DNA from: CAZKTS01 sp964555735
GTDB lineage: Bacteria > Actinomycetota > Acidimicrobiia > IMCC26256 > PALSA-555
Reading direction: 5' to 3'
Assembly (NCBI GenBank): GCA_964555735.1
Contig: CAZKTS010000030.1
Coordinates: forward strand, 1-16,246
Length of the DNA stretch: 16,246 bases
Below the pieces are notes generated by a model. That model was not told the DNA's origin, ran no database searches, and worked only from the letters and a program-made list of their open reading frames with translations. Below, in pieces: positions 8,761-15,680 of this stretch. The first letter of the stretch is position 1. Every line of letters begins with the position of its first letter. Made by a program: the position numbers and the translations under genes.

Positions 8761-9267
8761 GTGGAGTCGTGCCGGCCGGCCCTCGCCGCCGACGTCGAGA
8801 TCATCGCGACCCTCGCCCGCGCCATGTTGGCGGAGCTCGCGCCGATGAAGGGTGGGCGGCTCTACGTCGCTCGTGAGGCCCGACCCGAGCCCCTCGAGCC
8901 CACGTACGCAGCGCTGCTGGCTCGTGACGACGCGTTGGTGGCCGTCGGCGCGATCGACGACGTCGTCGTCGGGTTCGGGGTGGTCGAGCTCGAACCGTTG
9001 CGGAACGGCGAGCGCCTCGGGATCATAGACGATCTCTACGTGGAACCCGAGGCGCGGGCGGTGGGGGTGGGCGACGCGATCGTGCGAGCACTGGTCGCGT
9101 TCTGCCGGGAGCAGGGGTGCACCGGCGTCGACGCGCGTGCGCTCCCGGGCCACCGCTCGACCAAGAACTTCTTCGAGGGGCACGGGTTCACCGCGCGAGC
9201 GCTGATCATGCACCATCCGTTCCTGCCGACGACCGAGTCCGCGCCCGCACCGGAGGGCACCGCGTGA
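8761..9267 (+). CDS. GNAT-family N-acetyltransferase
   Basis: The 168 residues match the whole GNAT fold, which moves an acetyl group from acetyl-CoA to an amine. The strand IIDDLYVEPEARAVGVG contains the acetyl-CoA pyrophosphate-binding pattern R-x-x-G-x-G (R99, G102, G104). It is followed by a long helix (DAIVRALVAFCREQG) and the late motif KNFFEGHGFTARALIMHH. The substrate cannot be predicted. The GTG start is preceded by GAGAGGAG about eight bases upstream; a GTG at 8756 is out of frame. The stop overlaps the GTG of the Nudix gene, so the two are coupled. Confidence 0.85.
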   Translation: MESCRPALAADVEIIATLARAMLAELAPMKGGRLYVAREARPEPLEPTYAALLARDDALVAVGAIDDVVVGFGVVELEPLRNGERLGIIDDLYVEPEARAVGVGDAIVRALVAFCREQGCTGVDARALPGHRSTKNFFEGHGFTARALIMHHPFLPTTESAPAPEGTA

Positions 9268-9692
9268 CCCCGCGAGCTCCGGTCGTCGCCGTCGGCGCGA
9301 TCCTGCGCCGTGCCGACACGCTGCTCCTCGTGCGGCGGGGCCACGGCCCGGCCGCCGGGAGCTGGTCGGTTCCGGGCGGTCGGGTCGAACCGGGCGAGAC
9401 GCTCCATGAGGCCGTCGTGCGCGAGGTGCGCGAGGAGACCGGGCTCGGGGTGGTCGTCGACCGCTTCCTCGGCTGGGTCGAACGATTGCCCGACCTCGAC
9501 GCGCCGGCCGACGGTGACGAGCACTTCGTGATCCTGGACTTCGCGGTGACGCCCTTGGATCTCGAAGCGGAGCCGGTCGCCGGTGACGACGCGGCCGAGG
9601 TCGACTGGGTCGAGATCGCCGACCTCTCGGACTACCGCCTCGTGCCCGGGTTGTTGGAGTTCCTCGAGGATGTCGGCGCGCTCGCGCCCTGA
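9264..9692 (+). CDS. Nudix hydrolase
   Basis: This 142-residue protein has a complete Nudix box, G39-x5-E45-x7-R53-E54-x2-E57-E58-x-G60-L61 (GGRVEPGETLHEAVVREV, then REETGL), which binds the metal used to cleave nucleoside-diphosphate-linked compounds. The opening VVAVGAILRRADTLLLVRRG and the later HFVILDFAV strand are typical of small housecleaning or MutT/ADP-ribose-type members. The substrate is unknown. It starts at GTG 9264, overlapping the GNAT stop by four bases. Its last 61 bases lie antisense to the end of the converging HAD gene, so the two transcripts overlap. Confidence 0.88.
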   Translation: MTPRAPVVAVGAILRRADTLLLVRRGHGPAAGSWSVPGGRVEPGETLHEAVVREVREETGLGVVVDRFLGWVERLPDLDAPADGDEHFVILDFAVTPLDLEAEPVAGDDAAEVDWVEIADLSDYRLVPGLLEFLEDVGALAP

Positions 9693-10375
9693 GCCCGGGC
9701 GTCCCCGTCCAGCTCCTCGAGCAGCAGGGCCGCCGCGTCCGCGACGGTCGCGACACTGGCCCACGCACGGTCGTCGTCGGGACGACTCGACCACTCGCCG
9801 GTGCGGACGCGCACGGCGCGCATCCCCAGTCCGACCGGTCCGGCGACGTCCTTCTCCGGTCGATCGCCCACGAACACCGCGTCGGCGGGGTCGGTCCCGA
9901 GTGCGTCGAGCGCGAGGCGGAACGGCAACGGATCGGGCTTGCGGTGCTCCCGCCCGTGCTCATCGCTCCACACGACCACCTCGAAGTGCGGGGCCAGACC
10001 GAGGGCGTCCAGCTTCGCCTGCTGGATGCCCGGGTCGCCGTCGCTGACCACGCCGAGGGCGCACTGCTCCCCGAGGGCGACGAGCGCATCGACGGCCCCG
10101 GGGTAGGGCACGAGCTGCGTCGGCGCATGAGCCCGGAACGCGCGCAGCAGGGGCTCCACCTCGAGGTCGCTCGCACCCACCGCATCCAGCGCGCGGTCGA
10201 TGATCCGCCCACCGTCGGAGCCGTCGGCCGCGACCCGTCGCAGCTCGGCGTGCAGCGTCTCGCCGTCGACCCCTCGGGCTGCGGCTGTGCTCGCCACCGC
10301 CGCCCAGGCGCCGTCGAGCCACGACGCCTGGGGATAGAGGGTGTCGTCGAGGTCGAAGAGGACGGCGCGAATCAC
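9632..10375 (-). CDS. HAD-superfamily hydrolase (phosphatase-like), last gene of the surface operon
   Basis: The protein has 247 residues from GTG 10375. All four HAD motifs are present: DLDDT (8-12) with the nucleophile Asp8, Ser in LGVVSDGDPGIQQAK, Lys in HRKPDPLPF, and GDRPEKD (Asp171, Asp176). The helical cap between motifs I and II makes it a subclass I enzyme. The layout, opening RAVLFDLDDTLYP, resembles phosphoglycolate and N-acylneuraminate-9-phosphate phosphatases. Downstream of a UDP-GlcNAc 2-epimerase, a sugar-phosphate substrate is plausible but inferred. The start overlaps the epimerase stop (GTGA). The C-terminal about 25 residues are not typical HAD sequence and are encoded where it overlaps the Nudix gene. 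Confidence 0.85.
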   Translation of the reverse strand: MIRAVLFDLDDTLYPQASWLDGAWAAVASTAAARGVDGETLHAELRRVAADGSDGGRIIDRALDAVGASDLEVEPLLRAFRAHAPTQLVPYPGAVDALVALGEQCALGVVSDGDPGIQQAKLDALGLAPHFEVVVWSDEHGREHRKPDPLPFRLALDALGTDPADAVFVGDRPEKDVAGPVGLGMRAVRVRTGEWSSRPDDDRAWASVATVADAAALLLEELDGDARAQGASAPTSSRNSNNPGTRR

Positions 10376-11520
10376 GGGACCAAGGTCCGACGCACCGCCG
10401 CGGGCAGCTCGTCGGTCGCGCGCGGCTCCTCCAGTGCGAGCAGGGCCGCGGTGGTGGGCTCGGCGAGGAGTGCCGCGACGCGCGGAGCCACCTGGCCGTC
10501 GCCGTAGGGGCACGGCGTCGACGCCGCTCGGTCGAGCGCCTCCGGCGAGGCGAGCGCGTGCGCGGCGTCGAGGGCGCGCGCGGGGTCGAGCCCGGCCAGG
10601 CGGGCGGTTCCGTCGAGGACCCCTTCCCAGCGCGGCGTCGAGGTGCGCAGGACGACGACCGGGACGCCGAGCCACGAGGCCTCCTCCTGGAGGCCACCGG
10701 AGTCGGTCACGACCAGGGTGCTCGTGGCCACGGCCTCGAGCATCGCCGCGTAGCGCAGCGGCTCCTCCACGGTCACGCCCGGTGCGCCGGCGAGGCGATC
10801 GAGCGTGCCGGCCGCCTCGAGGCGCGCGCGGGTGCGCGGATGCAGCGGGAACCGCACGGGCCCGAGCTCCGCGCCGAGGCGCGTGACGATCGCCACGAGC
10901 GCGGCGAGCCGAGCCGGGTCGTCGACGTTCGTCGCCCGATGCGCGGTGACGACGACGCCGGCTCGTGCTGACGGCGGACACCGCATGGGGCCGTGGTCGC
11001 GCAAGGTGTCGGTGATCGGGTTGCCGACGACCCGTACCCGCGCGGGGTCGTGGCCCTCGTCGGCGAGGAAGCGTGCCGCGAGGTCGGTCGGTGCGAGGTG
11101 GAGCCCGGCCATGGCCGCCACCGCGCGGCGGTTGACCTCTTCGAGCGATCGATCGTTGAACGAGCGCAGCCCGGCCTCGAGGTGCGCGACCGGCACCCCG
11201 TGGCGACGCGACGCCAGCCCGAAGATCGGGACGGTGTGCGTGTCACCGAGCACGAGCGTGAGATCGGGAGCGACGCGCGGCACCGCGTCGTAGGCCTGGG
11301 CGAGCAGTGAGCCGACCCGAGCCGCCTCGCCCGCGGGAAGGGTCCACCGCTCGTCGGGAACGAGTCCGAGATCCCCGAAGAAGCGATCGGCGAGCAGGGG
11401 ATCGTCGTGCTGGCCGGTGGCGACCGCGTGGACGTCGTGGCCGCCGTCCCGGAGCGCGGCGACGACGGGCGCGAGCTTCACGATCTCGGGCCGGGTGCCG
11501 AACGGCACCAGGATCCTCAT
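10372..11520 (-). CDS. wecB: UDP-N-acetylglucosamine 2-epimerase (WecB type)
   Basis: This 382-residue enzyme should interconvert UDP-GlcNAc and UDP-ManNAc, a precursor for surface polysaccharides. Family motifs are FGTRPEIVKLAPVV near the N-terminus, LGDTHT (Asp93), AHLEAGLRSF (Glu115), SLEEVNRR (Glu128), TAHRATN (His194) and TDSGGLQEEASWLGVPVVVL. One segment differs: the usual Thr-Glu-Arg-Pro-Glu is TPRWEG. The length fits the family. The ATG overlaps the upstream ATP-grasp stop and the stop overlaps the HAD start, so it sits in a tightly coupled operon. A hydrolysing variant of the family cannot be excluded. Confidence 0.88.
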   Translation of the reverse strand: MRILVPFGTRPEIVKLAPVVAALRDGGHDVHAVATGQHDDPLLADRFFGDLGLVPDERWTLPAGEAARVGSLLAQAYDAVPRVAPDLTLVLGDTHTVPIFGLASRRHGVPVAHLEAGLRSFNDRSLEEVNRRAVAAMAGLHLAPTDLAARFLADEGHDPARVRVVGNPITDTLRDHGPMRCPPSARAGVVVTAHRATNVDDPARLAALVAIVTRLGAELGPVRFPLHPRTRARLEAAGTLDRLAGAPGVTVEEPLRYAAMLEAVATSTLVVTDSGGLQEEASWLGVPVVVLRTSTPRWEGVLDGTARLAGLDPARALDAAHALASPEALDRAASTPCPYGDGQVAPRVAALLAEPTTAALLALEEPRATDELPAAVRRTLVP

Positions 11521-12455
11521 CGCTCGCCTCCGGGCTCCGAGAAGATCTCGGAGTAGTGCCGCACCATGGTCACGTCCGTGCGCGCCCGGAGCCGGTCGCG
11601 TTCGATCGGCAGGCCCAGCGTGCCCCGCAGGAGCTGGCCCACGAGGTCGGCGCCGGCGGCGAGCGAGAGTGGCAGCCCACCGGAGAACCGCGGGTTGACC
11701 TCGACGACGGTCACCGGCTCGGTGGCGTCGTCGTCCACGAAGCCCTGCAGGTTCGCCGCGCCGCGCAGGCCGACGGCCTCGACCGTGCGCGCGGCCAGGT
11801 CGTCGAGTCGAGGGTCGGCGAAGGTCATGCCCTTGGTGCTGATGCCCGCCTTGGTCTCGAGCCGCCACCGCGGTACGCAACCGGCAACGGAGCCGTCGTG
11901 GTCGACGAGCAGATCGACGGTGAACTCGCGGCCGGAGCAGCGCGTCTGCACGATCGGTTCGGTGGTTCGCCGGCATGCCCAGGCGAGCTCGTCGGGGTCG
12001 TCGACCGCGAACACGTCGCGCGAGCCTCGCCCTCGGCGTGGCTTCACGATCCAGGGTCCGGGCGGGGGAGGGGCGTCGCCGAGCCGGGTCGCGGGCGTGG
12101 GCACCCCGGCCCGCTCGAGGGTCTCGGCGAAGCAGAGCTTGTCGATGCACGCCTGCACGGCGGCGGTGGGCGAGCACCAGCACGGAGCGCCGAGCGGGCC
12201 GTCGAGCGCGGCCATCTCCTCGCTCACCGTGATGATCACTGCGTCGACGCCGTGCCGGGCGACGAGGGCGCGCAGCGCGGCTGCGAACCCCGGGTCGGCC
12301 GCGAACGGCAACGACGCGGGAGCCGACGCCAGCGCCGCGCCCGCGGCGAGCGGATCGGGATCGGCACCGATGACCTCGTGCCCCGCGCGCTGCAGGTCCT
12401 GGATCACCGCGATGCCGGCGGCGCCGCCGGCCCCGGTGACGAGCACCCGGCTCAC
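11517..12455 (-). CDS. ATP-grasp ligase (PylC / carbamoyl-phosphate-synthase-like)
   Basis: The protein has 312 residues from GTG 12455. It opens with a Rossmann-like preATP-grasp domain (RVLVTGAGGAAGIAVI). ATP-grasp signatures follow: PWIVKPRRGRGSRDVF, which binds ATP, EFTVDLLVDHDGSV, and the metal-binding VVEVNPRFSGGLPL near the C-terminus. Such enzymes form amide-like bonds between a carboxylate and an amine through an acylphosphate. Standalone ATP-grasp proteins of this type are common in capsule and surface-glycan clusters, where they may attach amino acids to sugars. That role is an inference from the neighbours. Four-base overlaps occur on both sides. Confidence 0.85.
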   Translation of the reverse strand: MSRVLVTGAGGAAGIAVIQDLQRAGHEVIGADPDPLAAGAALASAPASLPFAADPGFAAALRALVARHGVDAVIITVSEEMAALDGPLGAPCWCSPTAAVQACIDKLCFAETLERAGVPTPATRLGDAPPPPGPWIVKPRRGRGSRDVFAVDDPDELAWACRRTTEPIVQTRCSGREFTVDLLVDHDGSVAGCVPRWRLETKAGISTKGMTFADPRLDDLAARTVEAVGLRGAANLQGFVDDDATEPVTVVEVNPRFSGGLPLSLAAGADLVGQLLRGTLGLPIERDRLRARTDVTMVRHYSEIFSEPGGER

Positions 12456-12952
12456 GGCGACCCGCCCGGCTGCCAGTGGATGGGCGGAGCCGTCGCCTCC
12501 TCGGGCGGGGGAGGGGCGTCGGGCGCGGGTGATGCGGCCTGGTCGGCGGGCCGGGGACCGCCCATGTCGGAGATGCGGGTCACGGCGGGGCCGAACGGTG
12601 ACACGGGTCGGCCTTGGCGCTCGAGCTCGCCGCTGGCCCACTCACGCACGCGCGCCACCTTCGAGGCGTTGCTGGGCTCCCATTGGCGCCGGGCGACCGC
12701 GAGCGCGAGCGCGAGCCGGACGCGCGCGTCCTGCTCGGTCGCGACATGGTCGAGGATCGGCCGCGCGGCGCGGACGAGCCCGAGGTCGATGAGGCGGATG
12801 CCGGCGCGGGCGCGCTCCTGGGGGTCGGTGGCGCGAAGCTGGCGTACGAGGCGCGCCTTGCGGCGGGTGCGAGTGCCCCACCACCAGGCCAGCGCTACGA
12901 CCACCAGCGCGATCCCGCCGACCACCAGCCCGAGGCGGACGTCGTCGCTCAT
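12452..12952 (-). CDS. membrane-anchored protein with short helical (HEAT-like) repeat
   Basis: This 166-residue protein has one N-terminal membrane helix (residues 6-25, LGLVVGGIALVVVALAWWWG) followed by a basic stop-transfer stretch (RTRRKARLVRQL). Residues about 40-110 are amphipathic helices with the look of HEAT repeats: DPQERARAGIRLIDLGLVRA, then DARVRLALALAVARRQW. The last 50 residues are Pro/Ala-rich and probably disordered. The domain should be cytoplasmic. No enzyme motif is seen, so it may be a scaffold for the exosortase or glycosyltransferase. The ATG at 12952 begins 24 bases after the exosortase stop, and its stop overlaps the ATP-grasp start. I do not recognise a named family. 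Confidence 0.75.
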   Translation of the reverse strand: MSDDVRLGLVVGGIALVVVALAWWWGTRTRRKARLVRQLRATDPQERARAGIRLIDLGLVRAARPILDHVATEQDARVRLALALAVARRQWEPSNASKVARVREWASGELERQGRPVSPFGPAVTRISDMGGPRPADQAASPAPDAPPPPEEATAPPIHWQPGGSP

Positions 12953-12976
12953 GCGGTCCCTCTCATCCGGTCCTGC

Positions 12977-13540
12977 TCATCCGGCGCCGCTCAGACCGCC
13001 CGGGCCGCGGCCCCGAGCCGCCTCGTACTCCCGCATCAGCGTCCGGTTGCTCGGGAGCAGCACCCACAGGTAGAGCGTGAACCCACCGAGCACGTAGAGC
13101 AGACCGAACGCGGTGCCGACCCAGTCGTGGAAGACCGTGAGCCCGTTCACGTCGGTCCGCAGCCCGACCCAGATCGACATGCCGATCCGAAGGAAGTTGC
13201 AGACGAGCACCATCACCGACGCGGCGAGGAACGCGAGCAGCCGCCGCTTGGGGTCTCCGGTCACGAGGAACAGCGAGATGGCCGCGAACGCGAGCAGCGC
13301 AGCCAGGGCCGAGCACGACGGGCTGATGGTGGCGAGGAACGGCCGCGACGAGTCGGGGAGCACCAGCACCTGATAGCCGAAGGCCCGGCTCGCTCCGGTC
13401 GCACCCATGAGCTCGAACCCGCGCGCGAGCACACTCGCCTCCCACTTGCGCCACGGATCGAGCAGCAGCGCGAACGCGGCGATCGTGACCCCGAACGTGA
13501 GCGTCAGGCGCACGAGCACGTTGACGACGTGCCGGTTCAT
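12977..13540 (-). CDS. exosortase/archaeosortase-family membrane transpeptidase
   Basis: This 187-residue, multi-helix membrane protein carries the family's catalytic residues: Cys76 in SPSCSALAALLAF, Arg118 in VLVCNFLRIGMSIW, and His138 in VFHDWVGTAFGLLYVLGG. Exosortases recognise a short C-terminal tripartite signal (motif, membrane helix, arginine-rich end), cleave there, and are thought to attach the product to another molecule. The protein is of the short type, close to the family core. It starts at an ATG overlapping the stop of the GT2 glycosyltransferase (ATGA), and a likely substrate is encoded two genes upstream. The pairing with a GT2 recalls XrtG of Firmicutes, which is also encoded with a glycosyltransferase; that comparison is from memory. 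Subfamily not assigned. Confidence 0.85.
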   Translation of the reverse strand: MNRHVVNVLVRLTLTFGVTIAAFALLLDPWRKWEASVLARGFELMGATGASRAFGYQVLVLPDSSRPFLATISPSCSALAALLAFAAISLFLVTGDPKRRLLAFLAASVMVLVCNFLRIGMSIWVGLRTDVNGLTVFHDWVGTAFGLLYVLGGFTLYLWVLLPSNRTLMREYEAARGRGPGGLSGAG

Positions 13541-14964
13541 GCCGCACTCACCGCCCCTGCGGTCGCCGCTGATGTCGTCGAGCGGGTCTGGCCATGACCG
13601 GTGCGCGGAGTCTTCACCCACGCGTAGGGGCGGCCGATCACACCGTCGAACCAGGCCTTGGTGCAGACCACGGTGAACAGGACGAACGTCGGCAAGAAGA
13701 GCAGGATGCCCCACGCGGCCTGGCGCGGCGCGCGGCTGACGATGAGGCCCGACGCGAGCTCGAGCAGCGGACCGAGGAACAGCAGCGTGGCGATGGGGGT
13801 GAGGTCGATCCCCGCGCCCCAGTCGACGAGACCGGCTGCTCGGAGCGCCACCATCACGAGCCCGAACATGCAGAACACCGGCACGTGGTACACGAGCAGG
13901 AACATCGTGGTCTCGACCTTGCGGGCGATGCTGAGCTCGGGAGAGCGCCAGACCGATCCGCGGTACTCGCGCCACGCCTGCTGATGGCCGCGCGCCCACC
14001 GGTAGCGCTGGCGCCAGAAGCGCTGGAAGTTGGGCACGCTCTCCTCGGTATCGATGGCGGTGACGTCGTAGCGCACGAACCGGCCGCACAGCACGAGCCG
14101 GAGGGTCAGGTCCGTGTCCTCGGTGACGGTCTGCTCGTTCCAGCCGCCGAAGGCGCGCAACCAGCTCGCGCGCACCGCGCAGTTCGACCCTCCGTACGCC
14201 GGGAGCTGGTACAGCGACTGCCGCCCGTACTCGTTCACGAGGTAGCCGCAGTAGTAGTCGACCGCGATGCTCCGCGCGAGCCGCGTCTCGTTCGAGTTGC
14301 GCACGATGCAGCGACCCTGCACCGCGGCGACCTCCGGGTCGGCGAAGTGGCGGACGAGGCGCTTCAGCACATCGGCCCGGGGCTTGTGGTCCGCGTCGTA
14401 GACCACGATGACCTCGCCCTGGGCGACGGCCAGCGCCGCGTTCAGCGCACCGGACTTGCCGCCGCCCGATCCGGGTGCGCGGTGGAGGCACCGCAGGTGC
14501 GGGTACCGACGCGTCAGATCGTCGACGATCGCACCGGTCGCGTCGTCCGAACCGTCGTCGATGATGATGATCTCGTGGCGCTCGGCGGGGTAGTCGAGCG
14601 CGAGCAGCGCCTCGACGAGGCCTTCGATCACGAGCTCCTCGTTGCGGCACGGCACCATCACGGTGACGAACGGTCGATACCCGAAGTCGAAGCTCGATCG
14701 GGTCCGCATGTCCTGGGGTGCGGCCGCGAGCGCGGATGCGGCGAACGCGAGGTGGCGCAGCAAGAACACGAGGAACAGGGCGACGAGGAAGCCGACCGCG
14801 ATGGCCGACGCGGTCGTCGTGCCGAACGCGCCGCACAGCGCGACGCCGAGCCCCGCGAGGAAGACGAGCGTCCACGGCGTTCCCGGCGGCGCATCGTGCG
14901 CACCCGACGGACGGGGCGCGGCCGACGGCGCGCTGGCCGCTGACTCGGGGACCGGCGCGCTCAC
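13537..14964 (-). CDS. membrane GT2 glycosyltransferase, processive (cellulose/chitin synthase-like)
   Basis: The protein has 475 residues from GTG 14964, which lies one base after the preceding stop. A disordered N-terminus is followed by two membrane helices (about 31-70), a cytoplasmic GT-A catalytic domain, and about four C-terminal helices. Catalytic motifs are IIIDDGSDD (Asp136/137), VVYDADHK (Asp190, Asp192), VTEDTDLTLR (Glu282, Asp283) and QRYRWARG (Gln319-Trp323). This D, DxD, D, QxxRW pattern is that of processive beta-glycosyltransferases such as cellulose, chitin, hyaluronan and poly-GlcNAc synthases. With a UDP-GlcNAc epimerase in the same operon, a HexNAc-containing glycan is plausible. 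The C-terminus after the last helix is a Thr/Ala tail. The stop overlaps the exosortase start. Confidence 0.9.
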   Translation of the reverse strand: MSAPVPESAASAPSAAPRPSGAHDAPPGTPWTLVFLAGLGVALCGAFGTTTASAIAVGFLVALFLVFLLRHLAFAASALAAAPQDMRTRSSFDFGYRPFVTVMVPCRNEELVIEGLVEALLALDYPAERHEIIIIDDGSDDATGAIVDDLTRRYPHLRCLHRAPGSGGGKSGALNAALAVAQGEVIVVYDADHKPRADVLKRLVRHFADPEVAAVQGRCIVRNSNETRLARSIAVDYYCGYLVNEYGRQSLYQLPAYGGSNCAVRASWLRAFGGWNEQTVTEDTDLTLRLVLCGRFVRYDVTAIDTEESVPNFQRFWRQRYRWARGHQQAWREYRGSVWRSPELSIARKVETTMFLLVYHVPVFCMFGLVMVALRAAGLVDWGAGIDLTPIATLLFLGPLLELASGLIVSRAPRQAAWGILLFLPTFVLFTVVCTKAWFDGVIGRPYAWVKTPRTGHGQTRSTTSAATAGAVSAA

Positions 14965-14965
14965 G

Positions 14966-15496
14966 TCAGGCCGGTCGCCGCCGACGGCTGACCCCGAGCC
15001 CGACGAACGCGCACACGCCGAGCGCGAGCGAGACGAGGACGACGGTGACCAGGCTGCCCGTGCCTTCGCCCACGACGGGCACCGGGTTGGACTTGCAGGG
15101 CGCGCCGGGGGCCGTGGCGCTCTGACCGGTCAGCCGCCAGGTGCTCGGGCCGCGGTGGGTGACGATGAACACGTTCTGGTCGCGGCCCTTCTTGAACACG
15201 GTCGGCTGCCCGGCGCCCGAGCGCGGGTTGTCGAACTGGTTCTGGTCGCCGACCGGCACGACCTCGTCCTTGGTGCCGGCGTTCTGGTAGCCCCACACCG
15301 TGTTGTAGAGCCCGGTGCCGGGGTCGAGGAAGCTGCACTCGACGATCGGTGTGATCGACGGCCCGGTCTGGGCGCCGGCCGGACCGGCGGCCATGAGCGC
15401 GACCATGAGCACGCCGGCCGCAATGCACGCGCCGAGCAGCCGTGCTCGGCGGCGCTCGAGATCCTTCGTCGTTGTCGCGACGACACAGTCGGCCAC
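14966..15496 (-). CDS. secreted surface protein with C-terminal sorting signal, likely exosortase substrate
   Basis: This 176-residue protein is read from GTG 15496, which has GGAGG seven bases upstream; a longer frame from 15559 lacks such a site. Residues 1-42 form a Sec signal peptide: basic n-region (KDLERRRAR), hydrophobic core (LLGACIAAGVLMVALMAAG) and cleavage after AGA (40-42). The mature domain (43-136) has one cysteine near each end (Cys54, Cys134), probably a disulfide. It also has a recognisable extracellular pattern, TVWGYQNAG, VPVGDQNQF, QPTVFKKGRDQNVFIV and STWRLTG, that I recall in other bacterial surface proteins without a named function. Residues 138-176 form a tripartite anchor: PVPVVGEGTGS, helix LVTVVLVSLALGVCAFVGL, and tail SRRRRPA. 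First gene of the exosortase operon. Confidence 0.82.
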   Translation of the reverse strand: MADCVVATTTKDLERRRARLLGACIAAGVLMVALMAAGPAGAQTGPSITPIVECSFLDPGTGLYNTVWGYQNAGTKDEVVPVGDQNQFDNPRSGAGQPTVFKKGRDQNVFIVTHRGPSTWRLTGQSATAPGAPCKSNPVPVVGEGTGSLVTVVLVSLALGVCAFVGLGVSRRRRPA

Positions 15497-15503
15497 CGTG
15501 GCA

Positions 15504-15508
15504 CCTCC
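15504..15508 (-). promoter_or_regulatory. ribosome binding site deciding the surface-protein start
   Basis: On the minus strand GGAGG lies seven bases before GTG 15496. This is close to ideal and places the start so that the basic n-region directly precedes the signal-peptide core. Confidence 0.7.
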
Positions 15509-15545
15509 GGTGTCCTCACGGACGGCACCCAGGCCCCGTCCTCCC

Positions 15546-15551
15546 AGCGTA
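15546..15551 (-). promoter_or_regulatory. possible -10 element of the exosortase operon
   Basis: On the minus strand TACGCT (in CATACGCTGGGAGG) lies 49 bases before GTG 15496 and fits TANNNT. The -35 position reads CCGCCG and is not convincing. It lies between the dif-like site and the gene. Confidence 0.3.
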
Positions 15552-15613
15552 TGGGCCATCGACGGGCCCGGCGGTGATCTTGAGGCGGCTCGGCCCCGGT
15601 GGGCCGGTGTTGG

Positions 15614-15641
15614 CCTGCCGATAATCCTCGTTATGTCAAGT
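15614..15641. other. dif: dif-like XerC/XerD recombination site
   Basis: The 28 bases divide as an 11-base XerC-type arm CCTGCCGATAA (15614-15624), a six-base centre TCCTCG, and an 11-base XerD-type arm TTATGTCAAGT (15631-15641). The inner ATAA/TTAT of the two arms are inverted, as in all dif sites. The XerD arm matches nine of eleven bases of the Escherichia coli arm TTATGTTAAAT, and the XerC arm keeps TGC and ATAA of GGTGCGCATAA. At dif, XerC and XerD resolve chromosome dimers with FtsK at the end of replication. It lies in the 184-base gap between gcvP and the exosortase operon, the intergenic placement expected of dif. Confidence 0.72.
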
Positions 15642-15680
15642 TGTGTCGGGAAGGAGCCTGTGGGGCCCCCGAACCGCCAC

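Noticed and set aside
7273..10212. A 979-codon open frame on the minus strand crossing lnt, the hypothetical, GNAT and Nudix genes
   Set aside because: It is antisense to four genes with clear family motifs and has low-complexity Arg/Pro/Ser content.
11307..13073. Long open frame on the plus strand opposite the epimerase and ATP-grasp genes
   Set aside because: No domain is seen; the opposite strand carries motifs of two enzymes and a membrane protein with overlapping starts and stops.
13594..14943. Open frame on the plus strand opposite the GT2 gene
   Set aside because: It mirrors the GT2 catalytic domain, with compositionally biased, motif-free translation.
15634..15647. A perfect TTGACA on the minus strand (15635-15640) that could be the -35 box of the exosortase operon
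   Set aside because: It lies inside the XerD arm of the dif-like site, and there is no -10 at 16-19 bases; the nearest candidate (TACGCT, 15551-15546) is much too far away.
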